9,575 bases of DNA from the NCBI GenBank assembly GCA_002299135.1, contig DBNM01000042.1, forward strand, positions 5,371-14,945, given 5' to 3'. This DNA is from Candidatus Neomicrothrix sp. UBA672. Its GTDB lineage: Bacteria; Actinomycetota; Acidimicrobiia; Acidimicrobiales; MedAcidi-G1. Both the position numbers and the translations under genes were made by a program. The notes under the pieces are model-generated. The model did no database searches and was not told the origin of the DNA. It saw only the letters and a program-made list of their open reading frames with translations. Shown one piece after another: positions 1 to 6,660 of the stretch. The first letter of the stretch is position 1; each line of letters starts with the position of its first letter.

Positions 1-20
1 TATTGGAAATGGATAGATGA
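1..20 (+). other. 3' tail of an upstream gene, possibly ccmB
   Basis: Too short to identify. Two + frames are open from the window edge and then stop: one at TAG 14-16, directly before the ccmC start, and one at TGA 18-20, giving an ATGA overlap with ccmC. The second fits the overlapping style of this operon better. By analogy with ccm operons the gene would be ccmB, but no residues here prove it. Confidence 0.3.
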
Positions 21-775
21 CAAGTTCGATTACAACCGCATCAAAAGGATCAAAAATTTTAGGAATGACTTCGATCATTGGATTTGTAGTTTTAGTACTT
101 TTAGCTTTTTTCGTAACAGATCCAGATATTAGATTTCATCCCGAGACAGGTGAAGAGTTTGGACAGTTTGATGCGGTTCGACTTCTGTATCTGCACGTGC
201 CCATGGCGATAGTTACATATCTGGCTTTTGTAATTTGCGCAATAGCAAGTGCAGGATATTTAGTAAAGCGCACATTTTGGTGGGACTCGATGGCTCATGC
301 CGCTGGTGAAGTTGGCACTCTCACGTGCGCTTTAGTTCTTATTACCGGTTCTATATGGGGCAGACCCGTGTGGAATACATGGTGGGAATGGGGCGATGTG
401 AGACTGATGAGCACCCTTATTCTTTTTCTTTTATTTCTTGGATATCTAGCATTACGTGGAGCTTTCGTAAGTCCACAACGTGCAGCGCGACCTGCTGCCA
501 TAGTTGCACTTATTGCAGTATTGGATATTCCTCTCATAAACCGATCAGTAGATTGGTGGGAAAATAGAACACTCCATCAGAAATCAACATTGTCAGAGCT
601 CAAAATCGAAGATTTAACTCTTTTTACATTAATGTTAGGAATTTTGGTATCAGTGCTTGTGATGTCGTGGTTAATTCTGCATCGATTCAGAGTCGCGTGG
701 TTGGAACATATCGAGTTTGAACAGGGAGTAAAAACTGCAATCGAAGAGCGTCGATACATGGGTCACGGGGGTTAA
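17..775 (+). CDS. ccmC: CcmC, heme-handling membrane protein of cytochrome c maturation System I
   Basis: CcmC binds heme at the outer face of the membrane and, with CcmD, loads it onto CcmE; with CcmA and CcmB it forms the heme-release complex. The 252-residue product is close to the usual 245 or so. About six membrane segments are visible (near residues 17-33, 56-83, 97-112, 128-147, 158-174 and 200-222). The two expected heme-ligand histidines are present: His60 in LLYLHVPMA and His187 in the WWENRTLHQ motif. The tryptophan-rich WWD signature lies at 114-130 (IWGRPVWNTWWEWGDVRL), but it has Asn120 where Gly is usual and an extra Gly126 before the Asp. The ATG at 17 probably overlaps the preceding stop; Met17 of the product (position 65) is an alternative start. 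First complete gene of the ccm cluster, 4 bp before ccmD. Confidence 0.95.
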   Translation: MTSSITTASKGSKILGMTSIIGFVVLVLLAFFVTDPDIRFHPETGEEFGQFDAVRLLYLHVPMAIVTYLAFVICAIASAGYLVKRTFWWDSMAHAAGEVGTLTCALVLITGSIWGRPVWNTWWEWGDVRLMSTLILFLLFLGYLALRGAFVSPQRAARPAAIVALIAVLDIPLINRSVDWWENRTLHQKSTLSELKIEDLTLFTLMLGILVSVLVMSWLILHRFRVAWLEHIEFEQGVKTAIEERRYMGHGG

Positions 776-779
776 CGAT

Positions 780-938
780 ATGACACACTTAGGTTATTTA
801 CTTGCAGGTTGGGGATTGTCCTCTTTAGTAATTTTACTGTATGCGGTTCGTCTACTTAAAAGAGGAGCTCAACTATCAGCCCGAGTTCCATCTGAATATG
901 CTCGTTGGATGAGCTCACCAAAACAAAATAACGGGTGA
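780..938 (+). CDS. ccmD: CcmD-like small membrane protein
   Basis: A 52-codon gene that fills the gap between ccmC and ccmE. It begins MTHLGYLLAGWGLSS, then has one hydrophobic helix (about residues 5-24) and a positively charged stretch (VRLLKRGAQ). This matches the CcmD pattern: an N-terminal H-x2-Y, a G-W/Y-G start to a single membrane span, then a basic cytoplasmic tail. CcmD is needed for release of heme-loaded CcmE from CcmABC. The ATG at 780 has a G-rich stretch (GGGGG, 767-771) eight bases upstream as a likely ribosome site. The TGA at 936-938 overlaps the GTG start of ccmE (GTGA), so the two are probably translationally coupled. The similarity is weak, as CcmD proteins are short and variable; the assignment leans on position, length and topology. 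Confidence 0.8.
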   Translation: MTHLGYLLAGWGLSSLVILLYAVRLLKRGAQLSARVPSEYARWMSSPKQNNG

Positions 939-1447
939 AACCTTTGGAAGAGCTAACACCTAGACAAGACCGAATAGAAAAGAAAAACTCTGGTCTATTG
1001 CCCAAATTTGCCGGAGTATTACTTTTGGTCGCAGTTGTTATTGTTTTATTTAAGACGTTGGGAAATGCTTCTTTATTTTTTTATCCAGTCGATGAAGCAG
1101 TAGAAAAAAGAATCGAACTTCAGGACAGACGCTTTCGTGTAATCGGAACTCCACAGCCTGGAATTATTGAAACTACGTTGTCCGGCCGTCAAGTCCTTGT
1201 TTTTACTTTATGCACAGGAGAGGTTTACTCTGACGTAGTTCATGAAGGTGACCCTGCAGAATTGTTTAATCCAGGAGTTCCAGTAGTTCTACAAGGAGTT
1301 TGGAGAGAAATTCAACCTCCAAGTATGGAGAAGCTCCCGTATTCACCAAAAGATGGATGGCATATAGAAACTGACAGCATGGTGGTTAAACATGACAATG
1401 ATTACCGTTCAGACCGTGCCGAATTAGAGTCTTGCAGTAGTGAATAG
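935..1447 (+). CDS. ccmE: CcmE, periplasm-facing heme chaperone
   Basis: CcmE receives heme covalently from CcmC and hands it to the CcmF/CcmH ligase. The 170-residue product has a cytoplasmic N-terminus, one membrane anchor (about 23-42), then an OB-fold-like beta domain (about 58-158) with recognisable family stretches: FRVIGTPQPG, LFNPGVPVVLQGVW. The heme-binding motif is VKHDNDY, with His153 as the expected covalent attachment residue and Tyr157 as axial ligand (H-x3-Y), so this is the His type and not the Cys-type variant. Between the GVW strand and the motif there is a longer linker than in E. coli CcmE (about 124-148, proline-rich). Cys93 and Cys167 are extra. The start is GTG at 935, overlapping the ccmD stop; no good ribosome site is visible, which fits translational coupling. 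Confidence 0.95.
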   Translation: MKPLEELTPRQDRIEKKNSGLLPKFAGVLLLVAVVIVLFKTLGNASLFFYPVDEAVEKRIELQDRRFRVIGTPQPGIIETTLSGRQVLVFTLCTGEVYSDVVHEGDPAELFNPGVPVVLQGVWREIQPPSMEKLPYSPKDGWHIETDSMVVKHDNDYRSDRAELESCSSE

Positions 1448-1489
1448 CATGCTGTGTTCAGCTCTTAATCAACTGGATAAAAAAGAATT

Positions 1490-3463
1490 ATGAATACAGA
1501 TTTAGGAACCGCGTTTGTAGCTCTTGGTTTAACCGCGGCTTTGCTAGCTGTCGGTAATCAGATTTATGGGCTGATTGTTAAAAGGTCAGATTTATTGTCA
1601 CGGGTCCAAATTCCAGTACTAATTATGTTCGTCGCCGCTTTGGGTCAAGTCGCTGTGATGGAAAGAGCTCTAATAACACGCGACTTCACGGTTGCTTATG
1701 TGGCACAACACGGGAGCACCAGAACACCGGCTTTATTTAATGTTGCCACTCTCTGGTCAGCGCTTGAAGGCTCGATATTGCTGTGGGTTTTGATCCTTGT
1801 GGGCTACCTGGGTTTAGTAGTTTGGAGATTCAAGAGCCGTCTTGAGGATCCCCTTGTCGCATGGGCAATAACTGTTATATCGATAGTCTGCGTTTTCTTT
1901 TTTATATTGTTGATGGGTCCTGCATTTCCATTTGGAGAGTTTGACCCATGGCCGGGCTTTGATGGGCCAGGTCCCAATCCACTTTTACAAAATCATATTT
2001 TGATGGCGTTCCACCCTCCAATTTTGTATCTGGGTTTTGTGGGTATGACGGTTCCGTTCTCTTTTGCTATTGCCGCTTTGATAACCGGAAGAGTTGGAGA
2101 GGGTTGGCTTGTGCAGACCAGAAAGTGGACTCTTATTGCATGGGGGTGCTTATCACTTGGAATAATTCTTGGCTCTTGGTGGTCGTATGAGATTTTGGGA
2201 TGGGGCGGCTATTGGGCCTGGGATCCAGTTGAGAATGCTTCTTTCTTGCCATGGCTTACTTCTACGGCTTTTTTACATTCCGTGATGATTCAAGAAAAGA
2301 AAGGGATGTTGAGAGTGTGGAATCTGTCCCTTCTTTGTGCAACTTTTTCGTTAACCATCCTTGGAACTTTCATAACCCGCTCAGGCGTTCTTGAGTCAGT
2401 GCATTCCTTCACTGAATCAGGCATTGGACCTCTGTTGCTCGGATTTTTTCTTTTGGTGGTCATCACAAGTGTTGGTTTGATTGCATGGAGAGGGGAGAGT
2501 TTGCGAAGTCCTGGTTCGATTAGCTCGCCATTATCTAGAACCGGAGCATTTTTAGTTAACAATCTTTTATTTGGGTGTTTCGCTTTCGTAGTTTTTCTTG
2601 GAACAGTTTTCCCCTTGATTGTCGAAGCTTTAAATGGAGATCGCATATCTGTTGGTAATCCTTATTTCGTGAAAATGTCAACGCCTATCGGCTTTGCTTT
2701 ACTATTTATGATGGCCATAGCTCCAGCTTTATCATGGGGTAAAACTGAACTTGATGTTCTTTCAAAACGGCTTACGCCTTCTGTTGTTTGTGGATCAATA
2801 GCAATGCTCGTGGGGGTTGTCGTAGGTAGCAGAGGTTTTGTCCCAACTCTGGCTTTGGGGTTCGGAGGTTTTGCGGCTGGTAGTGCTATTAGGCAAATTT
2901 CATTTGGGTTTAGAGCTCGTAAATTTAGGGTATTGCTTGGGAGAAATGGCGGCGGAATGGTAGTCCATTTAGGCGTGATTATTTTGGCGGTAGCGTTAGC
3001 ATGTTCTTCTTCTTTTCTAAGACAGGCAGAATTTAAATTTGAGCAAATTGGTGATCAGGCAGAGTTAGGAGGTCACGAATTCAAATTTGATGGCATTGAA
3101 CGTGTGGAGCTCAAGGAAAAGAACAAAATTATTGCGAAAATTTTTATAGATGATGAGCTATTCAAACCTTCAATAAACCACTTTCCATTCGGGGGTAGAA
3201 GTATTGGAACCCCAACTACACGTTCAACTTGGAAAGATGACGTTCAGTTGGCGGTATTAGCCGTTCCAGAAGAAGGTGAACAGGAAAATACAGTAATTAG
3301 AGTCACGATCCAACCTATGGTCTGGTGGATTTGGTTTGGTGGGGGTGTGATGGTTATAGGAACTATTTTTTCTTTATTCTCAAGGAGAAAAACTCTTTCT
3401 GAAGAGTCTCTTATATCAAGCGACGAAAATATTCAAGAATTGGAAATCAATGAGTCCGTCTAA
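1490..3463 (+). CDS. ccmF: CcmF, cytochrome c heme lyase core subunit
   Basis: CcmF is the large integral membrane subunit that joins heme from holo-CcmE to apocytochrome c. The 657-residue product is close to the E. coli length (647). The WWD domain is intact at about 238-256 (GWGGYWAWDPVENASFLPW). All four histidines expected for heme handling are present with a constant +2 offset from E. coli: His175 (AFHPP), His263 (FLHS), His305 (VHSF) and His493 (VVHLG). Many membrane spans alternate through the protein; a large soluble segment lies at about 511-608, before a final span at 613-630. The ATG at 1490 follows ccmE by 42 bp; an in-frame TAA at 1478-1480 excludes a longer form. The 3' end overlaps ccmG by 14 bp. 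Confidence 0.98.
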   Translation: MNTDLGTAFVALGLTAALLAVGNQIYGLIVKRSDLLSRVQIPVLIMFVAALGQVAVMERALITRDFTVAYVAQHGSTRTPALFNVATLWSALEGSILLWVLILVGYLGLVVWRFKSRLEDPLVAWAITVISIVCVFFFILLMGPAFPFGEFDPWPGFDGPGPNPLLQNHILMAFHPPILYLGFVGMTVPFSFAIAALITGRVGEGWLVQTRKWTLIAWGCLSLGIILGSWWSYEILGWGGYWAWDPVENASFLPWLTSTAFLHSVMIQEKKGMLRVWNLSLLCATFSLTILGTFITRSGVLESVHSFTESGIGPLLLGFFLLVVITSVGLIAWRGESLRSPGSISSPLSRTGAFLVNNLLFGCFAFVVFLGTVFPLIVEALNGDRISVGNPYFVKMSTPIGFALLFMMAIAPALSWGKTELDVLSKRLTPSVVCGSIAMLVGVVVGSRGFVPTLALGFGGFAAGSAIRQISFGFRARKFRVLLGRNGGGMVVHLGVIILAVALACSSSFLRQAEFKFEQIGDQAELGGHEFKFDGIERVELKEKNKIIAKIFIDDELFKPSINHFPFGGRSIGTPTTRSTWKDDVQLAVLAVPEEGEQENTVIRVTIQPMVWWIWFGGGVMVIGTIFSLFSRRKTLSEESLISSDENIQELEINESV

Positions 3464-3983
3464 GACCGCATCAGCAGTTGTTGCCATAGTCACGATTTTT
3501 TTAGTGGGTATCTTCGCTACAAGTGAGTCAGGTGAAGACAGAGTAAGAACTCACCTAGTGGGTGAAGTGGCCCCACCGATTTCAGGTGAAACTATTGATG
3601 GCACTTTTTGGAGTCTTGATGAAGTAAAAGGAAGATGGCTGTTGGTCAATTTTTTCTCCACAACCTGCATCCCTTGTGTAGAGGAACACCCTGAGTTGCT
3701 CTCCTTCTCAGAAAATCAACCCACAGACACTGGCGTCAGGGTAGTGAGTGTTGCTTTTGACGATGACCCTATTTCGGTAGAAGCTTTTTTCGAGAAAAAT
3801 GGTGGAGAGTGGCCAGTCTTAACTCGCGATACAGGCCGCATATCGGTTGACTGGGGAGTTGTAGCTGTCCCAGAGTCTTATCTTGTTTCGCCTGCAGGAT
3901 TTGTTTCAGCAAAAATCGTGGGCGGAGTCAAAAGGAATGAGATTGAGAACTTGGTTTTAAGAGCGAAAAGAAAATCTGAATGA
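3450..3983 (+). CDS. ccmG: CcmG/ResA-type membrane-anchored thioredoxin
   Basis: A thiol-disulfide oxidoreductase that helps keep the apocytochrome CXXCH cysteines reduced. The 177-residue product has a signal anchor (about 8-24) followed by a thioredoxin domain facing outward. The active site is C73-I-P-C76 in NFFSTTCIPCVEEHP, and the cis-proline loop is at VAVPESY (Pro141), as in CcmG/DsbE. The segment VGEVAPPISGETIDG before the first strand resembles the start of the AhpC/TSA-ResA group. The ATG at 3450 lies inside the end of ccmF (14 bp overlap), preceded by a weak GGAA ribosome site. The stop overlaps ccmH by 4 bp (ATGA). Sequence alone does not separate CcmG from ResA; the ccm context favours CcmG. 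Confidence 0.92.
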   Translation: MSPSKTASAVVAIVTIFLVGIFATSESGEDRVRTHLVGEVAPPISGETIDGTFWSLDEVKGRWLLVNFFSTTCIPCVEEHPELLSFSENQPTDTGVRVVSVAFDDDPISVEAFFEKNGGEWPVLTRDTGRISVDWGVVAVPESYLVSPAGFVSAKIVGGVKRNEIENLVLRAKRKSE

Positions 3984-5230
3984 AGAGTTTTAAGATACAT
4001 CATTTAATTTGGGTTTTGTTCCTTATAGTGGCGGTTTTGTCCCTCACTTTTTCCGTACTCTCAGAAAGTCCACCTTTAACAAATTCTGAACGAGTCAGCA
4101 GCCTTGCAGCTGATTTTGCTTGTCCTGTCTGTGATGGTCAATCTTTGGCTGAATCAGATGTCCCAGTAGCGAAAACCATTCGAGCAACTATTTCCACGAT
4201 GGTGGATGGTGGCTCATCAGATGAAGACATAAGAAATTTTTTGGTTTCAAAATTCGGTGAAGATATTGATTACAACCCAAACGGCGATGGGCTCACCGGA
4301 CTTGTCTGGGTGATACCTGTAACTGCAGGTGTCGTAGCTCTTTTTGGGACAGTACTAATCTTATTTTCATGGATGGGTAAAGAGAAAAGTATCAATAAAT
4401 CAAGAGGAAGATTTCCTTTTATGGCCAACTCACCCAAATGGATGTGGATTTCGTTTGTTTGTGTCGTGGCGATCGGGTCAGGTTTTCTAGTAGCTAAAAC
4501 GGCAGGCAGCAGGAATTCCGGAGATGCAATATCAGGTGAAATCAGAATGTCCCCAAGAACTTTGTTGATCGAAGCATCAGTAGCTCCCAGAGAAGAGGCA
4601 ATGGAAATCTATGATCAAGTTCTTGAACTGCAACCTTCAAATGCTGAAGCACTTGCTTACAGAGGTTGGATGCTATGGCTCGGTGGAGAATTGGAAAGCT
4701 CACTTTCTGATATAGAAAGTTCTATAATATTTGATCCGGCGTATCCAGACGCCAGAGCCTTTCGTGCAATTATAAATTTCAGAGGAGGAAAAATATTAGA
4801 AGCCTCTGAAGATCTTTTACTTCTAGACTCTTTAAACTCTGCACCTGTTATCAGAGACCTACTTGCATCTAGTCGTTTCCGTGAAAGTGTTTCTAGCGAG
4901 CTTGCACGAAACGGAGATTTACTTTTAGCTTTAGAGCTCCTTGATTCAGGTACTGAAAATGACCCAACAAATTCTTCACTTTACGCCCATCGCGGTTGGC
5001 TACTGGCTATCTCTGGTGATTCACAGTTGGCAGAACTGAGTTTAATTTCTTTGGGTATTTCGCTTGAAATCAATCCACAAGACCCGTATGCAATCGCTTA
5101 TAAAGCTGTAGTTGAGGCAAAGATTTTTGAAAAAATGGACAACTCTAAAAAATACGTTGAACAGTTCAAAGCGCTTCCTGATCAACCTTCGGAACTTGTT
5201 GAACTGCTGAGATTAGAAGGACTTCTTTGA
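3980..5230 (+). CDS. ccmH: CcmH fused to a CcmI-like TPR domain
   Basis: CcmH is the thiol component that, with CcmG and CcmF, prepares and binds apocytochrome c. The 416-residue product has an N-terminal membrane anchor (about 9-28), then a CcmH/CycL domain (30-105) with the redox motif at 47-60 (ACPVCDGQSLAESD; Cys48 and Cys51) and the helical stretch ending KFGEDIDYNP. Two membrane segments follow (about 108-131 and 153-173). The C-terminal half carries tetratricopeptide-like repeats (clearest at about 203-255 and 330-366, each with a YRGW/HRGW-type helix), resembling CcmI, which binds the apocytochrome C-terminus. One polypeptide thus seems to cover CcmH and CcmI; E. coli CcmH is a similar fusion. 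The ATGA overlap with ccmG implies coupling. It is the last gene of the operon and ends 3 bp from the convergent sixA. Confidence 0.92.
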   Translation: MKSFKIHHLIWVLFLIVAVLSLTFSVLSESPPLTNSERVSSLAADFACPVCDGQSLAESDVPVAKTIRATISTMVDGGSSDEDIRNFLVSKFGEDIDYNPNGDGLTGLVWVIPVTAGVVALFGTVLILFSWMGKEKSINKSRGRFPFMANSPKWMWISFVCVVAIGSGFLVAKTAGSRNSGDAISGEIRMSPRTLLIEASVAPREEAMEIYDQVLELQPSNAEALAYRGWMLWLGGELESSLSDIESSIIFDPAYPDARAFRAIINFRGGKILEASEDLLLLDSLNSAPVIRDLLASSRFRESVSSELARNGDLLLALELLDSGTENDPTNSSLYAHRGWLLAISGDSQLAELSLISLGISLEINPQDPYAIAYKAVVEAKIFEKMDNSKKYVEQFKALPDQPSELVELLRLEGLL

Positions 5231-5233
5231 GGG

Positions 5234-5710
5234 TTAACTTAAATGTGATTCGTGGTAAAAACCAGTATCTATTTTTCCGTTTAAAAAAAATAATTCCCAA
5301 ATTGATGCCTTAGCAAACCCTTTTCTGTTTGGTATATTCATTCCGTTTAAAGTCAGGGATCTTATTAATTCACTAATCACATCTCCGTGGCTGCAAAGGA
5401 TTGAGGAAGTGTCTGAATTGTTTGTTTGAGCAAGTTTTTCGACCAAGTCACTTGCTTGGCTAGTAGAACCTTCTGAAAGTGAGTTTGATAATTCAATCTT
5501 CGTACCTGATTTTTGGGCAGTTGGCCAAATTGTTTGCTGGCACCTCACAGCTGGGCTGCAAAAAATAGAAGAAATATTAGTATCCGAAAAGTATTTAGCG
5601 ACCATTAGAGACTGATTTGAACCTTCTTCATCAAGAGGTCTTTCTGGGTCGTCACCGTTCCAGACAAACCGCTCGACCGCTGAAGCATGACGAACAACGA
5701 ATATTTTCAT
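5234..5710 (-). CDS. sixA: SixA-type histidine phosphatase (phosphoglycerate mutase superfamily)
   Basis: A compact 158-residue member of the histidine phosphatase superfamily. The N-terminal catalytic motif is VVRHASA (Arg7, His8 as phospho-acceptor). It is followed by RPLDEEGSNQ, the SixA-like version of the loop, then CSPAVRCQQT (Arg56), an acidic candidate at Glu80, and the second histidine in CSHGDV (His108). There is no signal peptide, so the protein is cytoplasmic. SixA of E. coli dephosphorylates phosphohistidine on signalling or phosphotransfer proteins; the substrate here is unknown. It lies 48 bp downstream of the regulator gene on the same strand, so the two are probably co-transcribed. 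No clear ribosome site precedes the ATG at 5710; the upstream stretch is T-rich. Confidence 0.85.
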   Translation of the reverse strand: MKIFVVRHASAVERFVWNGDDPERPLDEEGSNQSLMVAKYFSDTNISSIFCSPAVRCQQTIWPTAQKSGTKIELSNSLSEGSTSQASDLVEKLAQTNNSDTSSILCSHGDVISELIRSLTLNGMNIPNRKGFAKASIWELFFLNGKIDTGFYHESHLS

Positions 5711-5758
5711 GATAAAAAAAACTGGTGGAGCATATTTAGAAAAAAAGAAAAGACATGA

Positions 5759-6478
5759 TCAAATTGAAACTTCAGTAACACACACTTTGTCACCCATAGG
5801 CAAAGAAGAAGTCAGATCAGTTTTAACGTCACCATATAAAATGCTCAACATCCCTCTGACGAGTCCTCGATCGACTGCACAAATAACTGGATGTTCAATT
5901 GGAATGCTTCCGAAAGGACAGTGTTCAGAAAGAATCCTTAGCTGTCCATTCTCAGATTGTTCTGCCCGAGCTGAAAATCCGTGAGAGATAAGTGCATCCA
6001 CAATTGCATCTGTAGCCGAACGAAAAGAACGTTGTGTTTCTTCTATTCCCAAGGATTCCGCCATGGAACGTCCGACCTCTGAGCCAACTTCTTCTGCTAA
6101 TTTTTCAGCTTCTTCAGATGGCAGGAGAGACAGGGTTCGAGCTAGGAGGCTTATGAGAATGGAATCCCTCCTTACATCAAGATTTAACGGTTGATCGGAA
6201 TTTGAAATCTTGTATGTCTTCGAAGGTCGACCTGCGGTTGATCCCGTGTTTTTTTTAAGTGAGACTTCAAGATATCCACCTGAAAGAAGTTTGTCCAAAT
6301 GATGTCTAGCTACGTTGGGGTGGAGACTGAATTTTTTTGCTACTTGCGAAGCATTAGTTCCTTCTTCACATTCGCGTATATGCAAGTAAATGTCTCTTCT
6401 GGTGGGGTCGCCAAAGGCTCCAGTGATTGCTGTCACTATAGAGGCGAATTCTGTATGGTCGAGAGACGTATTCCCCAT
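5759..6478 (-). CDS. Winged-helix transcriptional regulator with C-terminal three-cysteine motif (SufR-like)
   Basis: A 239-residue predicted DNA-binding protein. Residues 12-92 form an ArsR/DeoR-like winged helix: AFGDPTRRDIYLHI, then NASQVAKKFSLHPNVARHHLDKL as helix-turn-helix, and the wing TAGRPSKTYKIS. A helical linker (about 105-165) follows. The C-terminal domain has HCPFGSIPIEHPVIC and a final VCVTEV. Its cysteines, Cys187, Cys200 and Cys233, are spaced C-x12-C-x32-C. The C-x12-C spacing with a third downstream Cys is the arrangement I know from SufR-type [4Fe-4S] regulators of actinobacteria; many actinobacterial paralogues with CPF...C...C tails have no known role. The ATG at 6478 has a ribosome site TAGGA (complement of 6486-6490) seven bases upstream. 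It is divergent from mrp, an Fe-S related ATPase, which supports but does not prove Fe-S sensing. Confidence 0.85.
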   Translation of the reverse strand: MGNTSLDHTEFASIVTAITGAFGDPTRRDIYLHIRECEEGTNASQVAKKFSLHPNVARHHLDKLLSGGYLEVSLKKNTGSTAGRPSKTYKISNSDQPLNLDVRRDSILISLLARTLSLLPSEEAEKLAEEVGSEVGRSMAESLGIEETQRSFRSATDAIVDALISHGFSARAEQSENGQLRILSEHCPFGSIPIEHPVICAVDRGLVRGMLSILYGDVKTDLTSSLPMGDKVCVTEVSI

Positions 6479-6660
6479 ATTTTTATCCTACTTAAACTCT
6501 GCCTTTACTCTTTTGTCGGGAAAATATAACTAAGAAGAAGAGTAATTTTGTAATACAAGACGAGCAGAACTGCCCTTAAGCAAGCACCGGTATGAATTCG
6601 CACACGAATAAGAAATGTTTAGGTATTCAAAAAAATCGAGGAGCAGTAGAGTTTTTACTA
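6479..6660. promoter_or_regulatory. Divergent intergenic region between regulator and mrp
   Basis: This 182 bp stretch separates two divergent transcription units and should hold both promoters. An AT-rich stretch at 6521-6530 contains TATATT on the - strand (complement of 6523-6528) and TATAAC on the + strand (6525-6530), possible overlapping -10 elements. A - strand TTACAA (complement of 6548-6553) lies 19 bp upstream of the former. On the + side, GAGGAG (6638-6643) lies too far from the mrp ATG at 6661 to be an ideal ribosome site, while TAGAG (6647-6651) is nearer. Promoter calls by eye are weak. Confidence 0.4.
6548..6558. promoter_or_regulatory. Candidate operator, inverted repeat TTGTA-A-TACAA
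   Basis: A perfect 5 bp inverted repeat around one central A, within the divergent region and overlapping the candidate -35 of the regulator promoter. Such a site could bind a dimeric winged-helix protein, plausibly the adjacent regulator. It is short and AT-rich, so chance is possible. Confidence 0.25.

Noticed and set aside
2290..2646. 118-codon open frame on the - strand inside ccmF
   Set aside because: It is antisense to a strongly conserved CcmF region with intact motifs, has no recognisable domain, and is a composition shadow.
5253..5264. TGGT-AAAA-ACCA hairpin followed by a T-rich run after ccmH, as a terminator
   Set aside because: The stem is only 4 bp, lies inside the sixA coding region, and the T run is not adjacent. 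Not convincing as an intrinsic terminator.
5707..5733. 8-codon - strand frame ending in an ATGA overlap with sixA
   Set aside because: No ribosome site, T-rich low-complexity surroundings and very short length; chance is likely.
5709..5984. 91-codon + strand open frame across the sixA-regulator gap
   Set aside because: It overlaps the regulator's conserved cysteine tail in antisense, has no family features, and starts at the sixA start by chance complementarity of ATG/CAT.
6592..6660. Upstream ATG extension of mrp by 23 residues
   Set aside because: The residues look unlike any Mrp N-terminus, would consume most of the promoter region downstream of the inverted repeat, and have no good ribosome site. 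The ATG at 6661 is preferred, though not proven.
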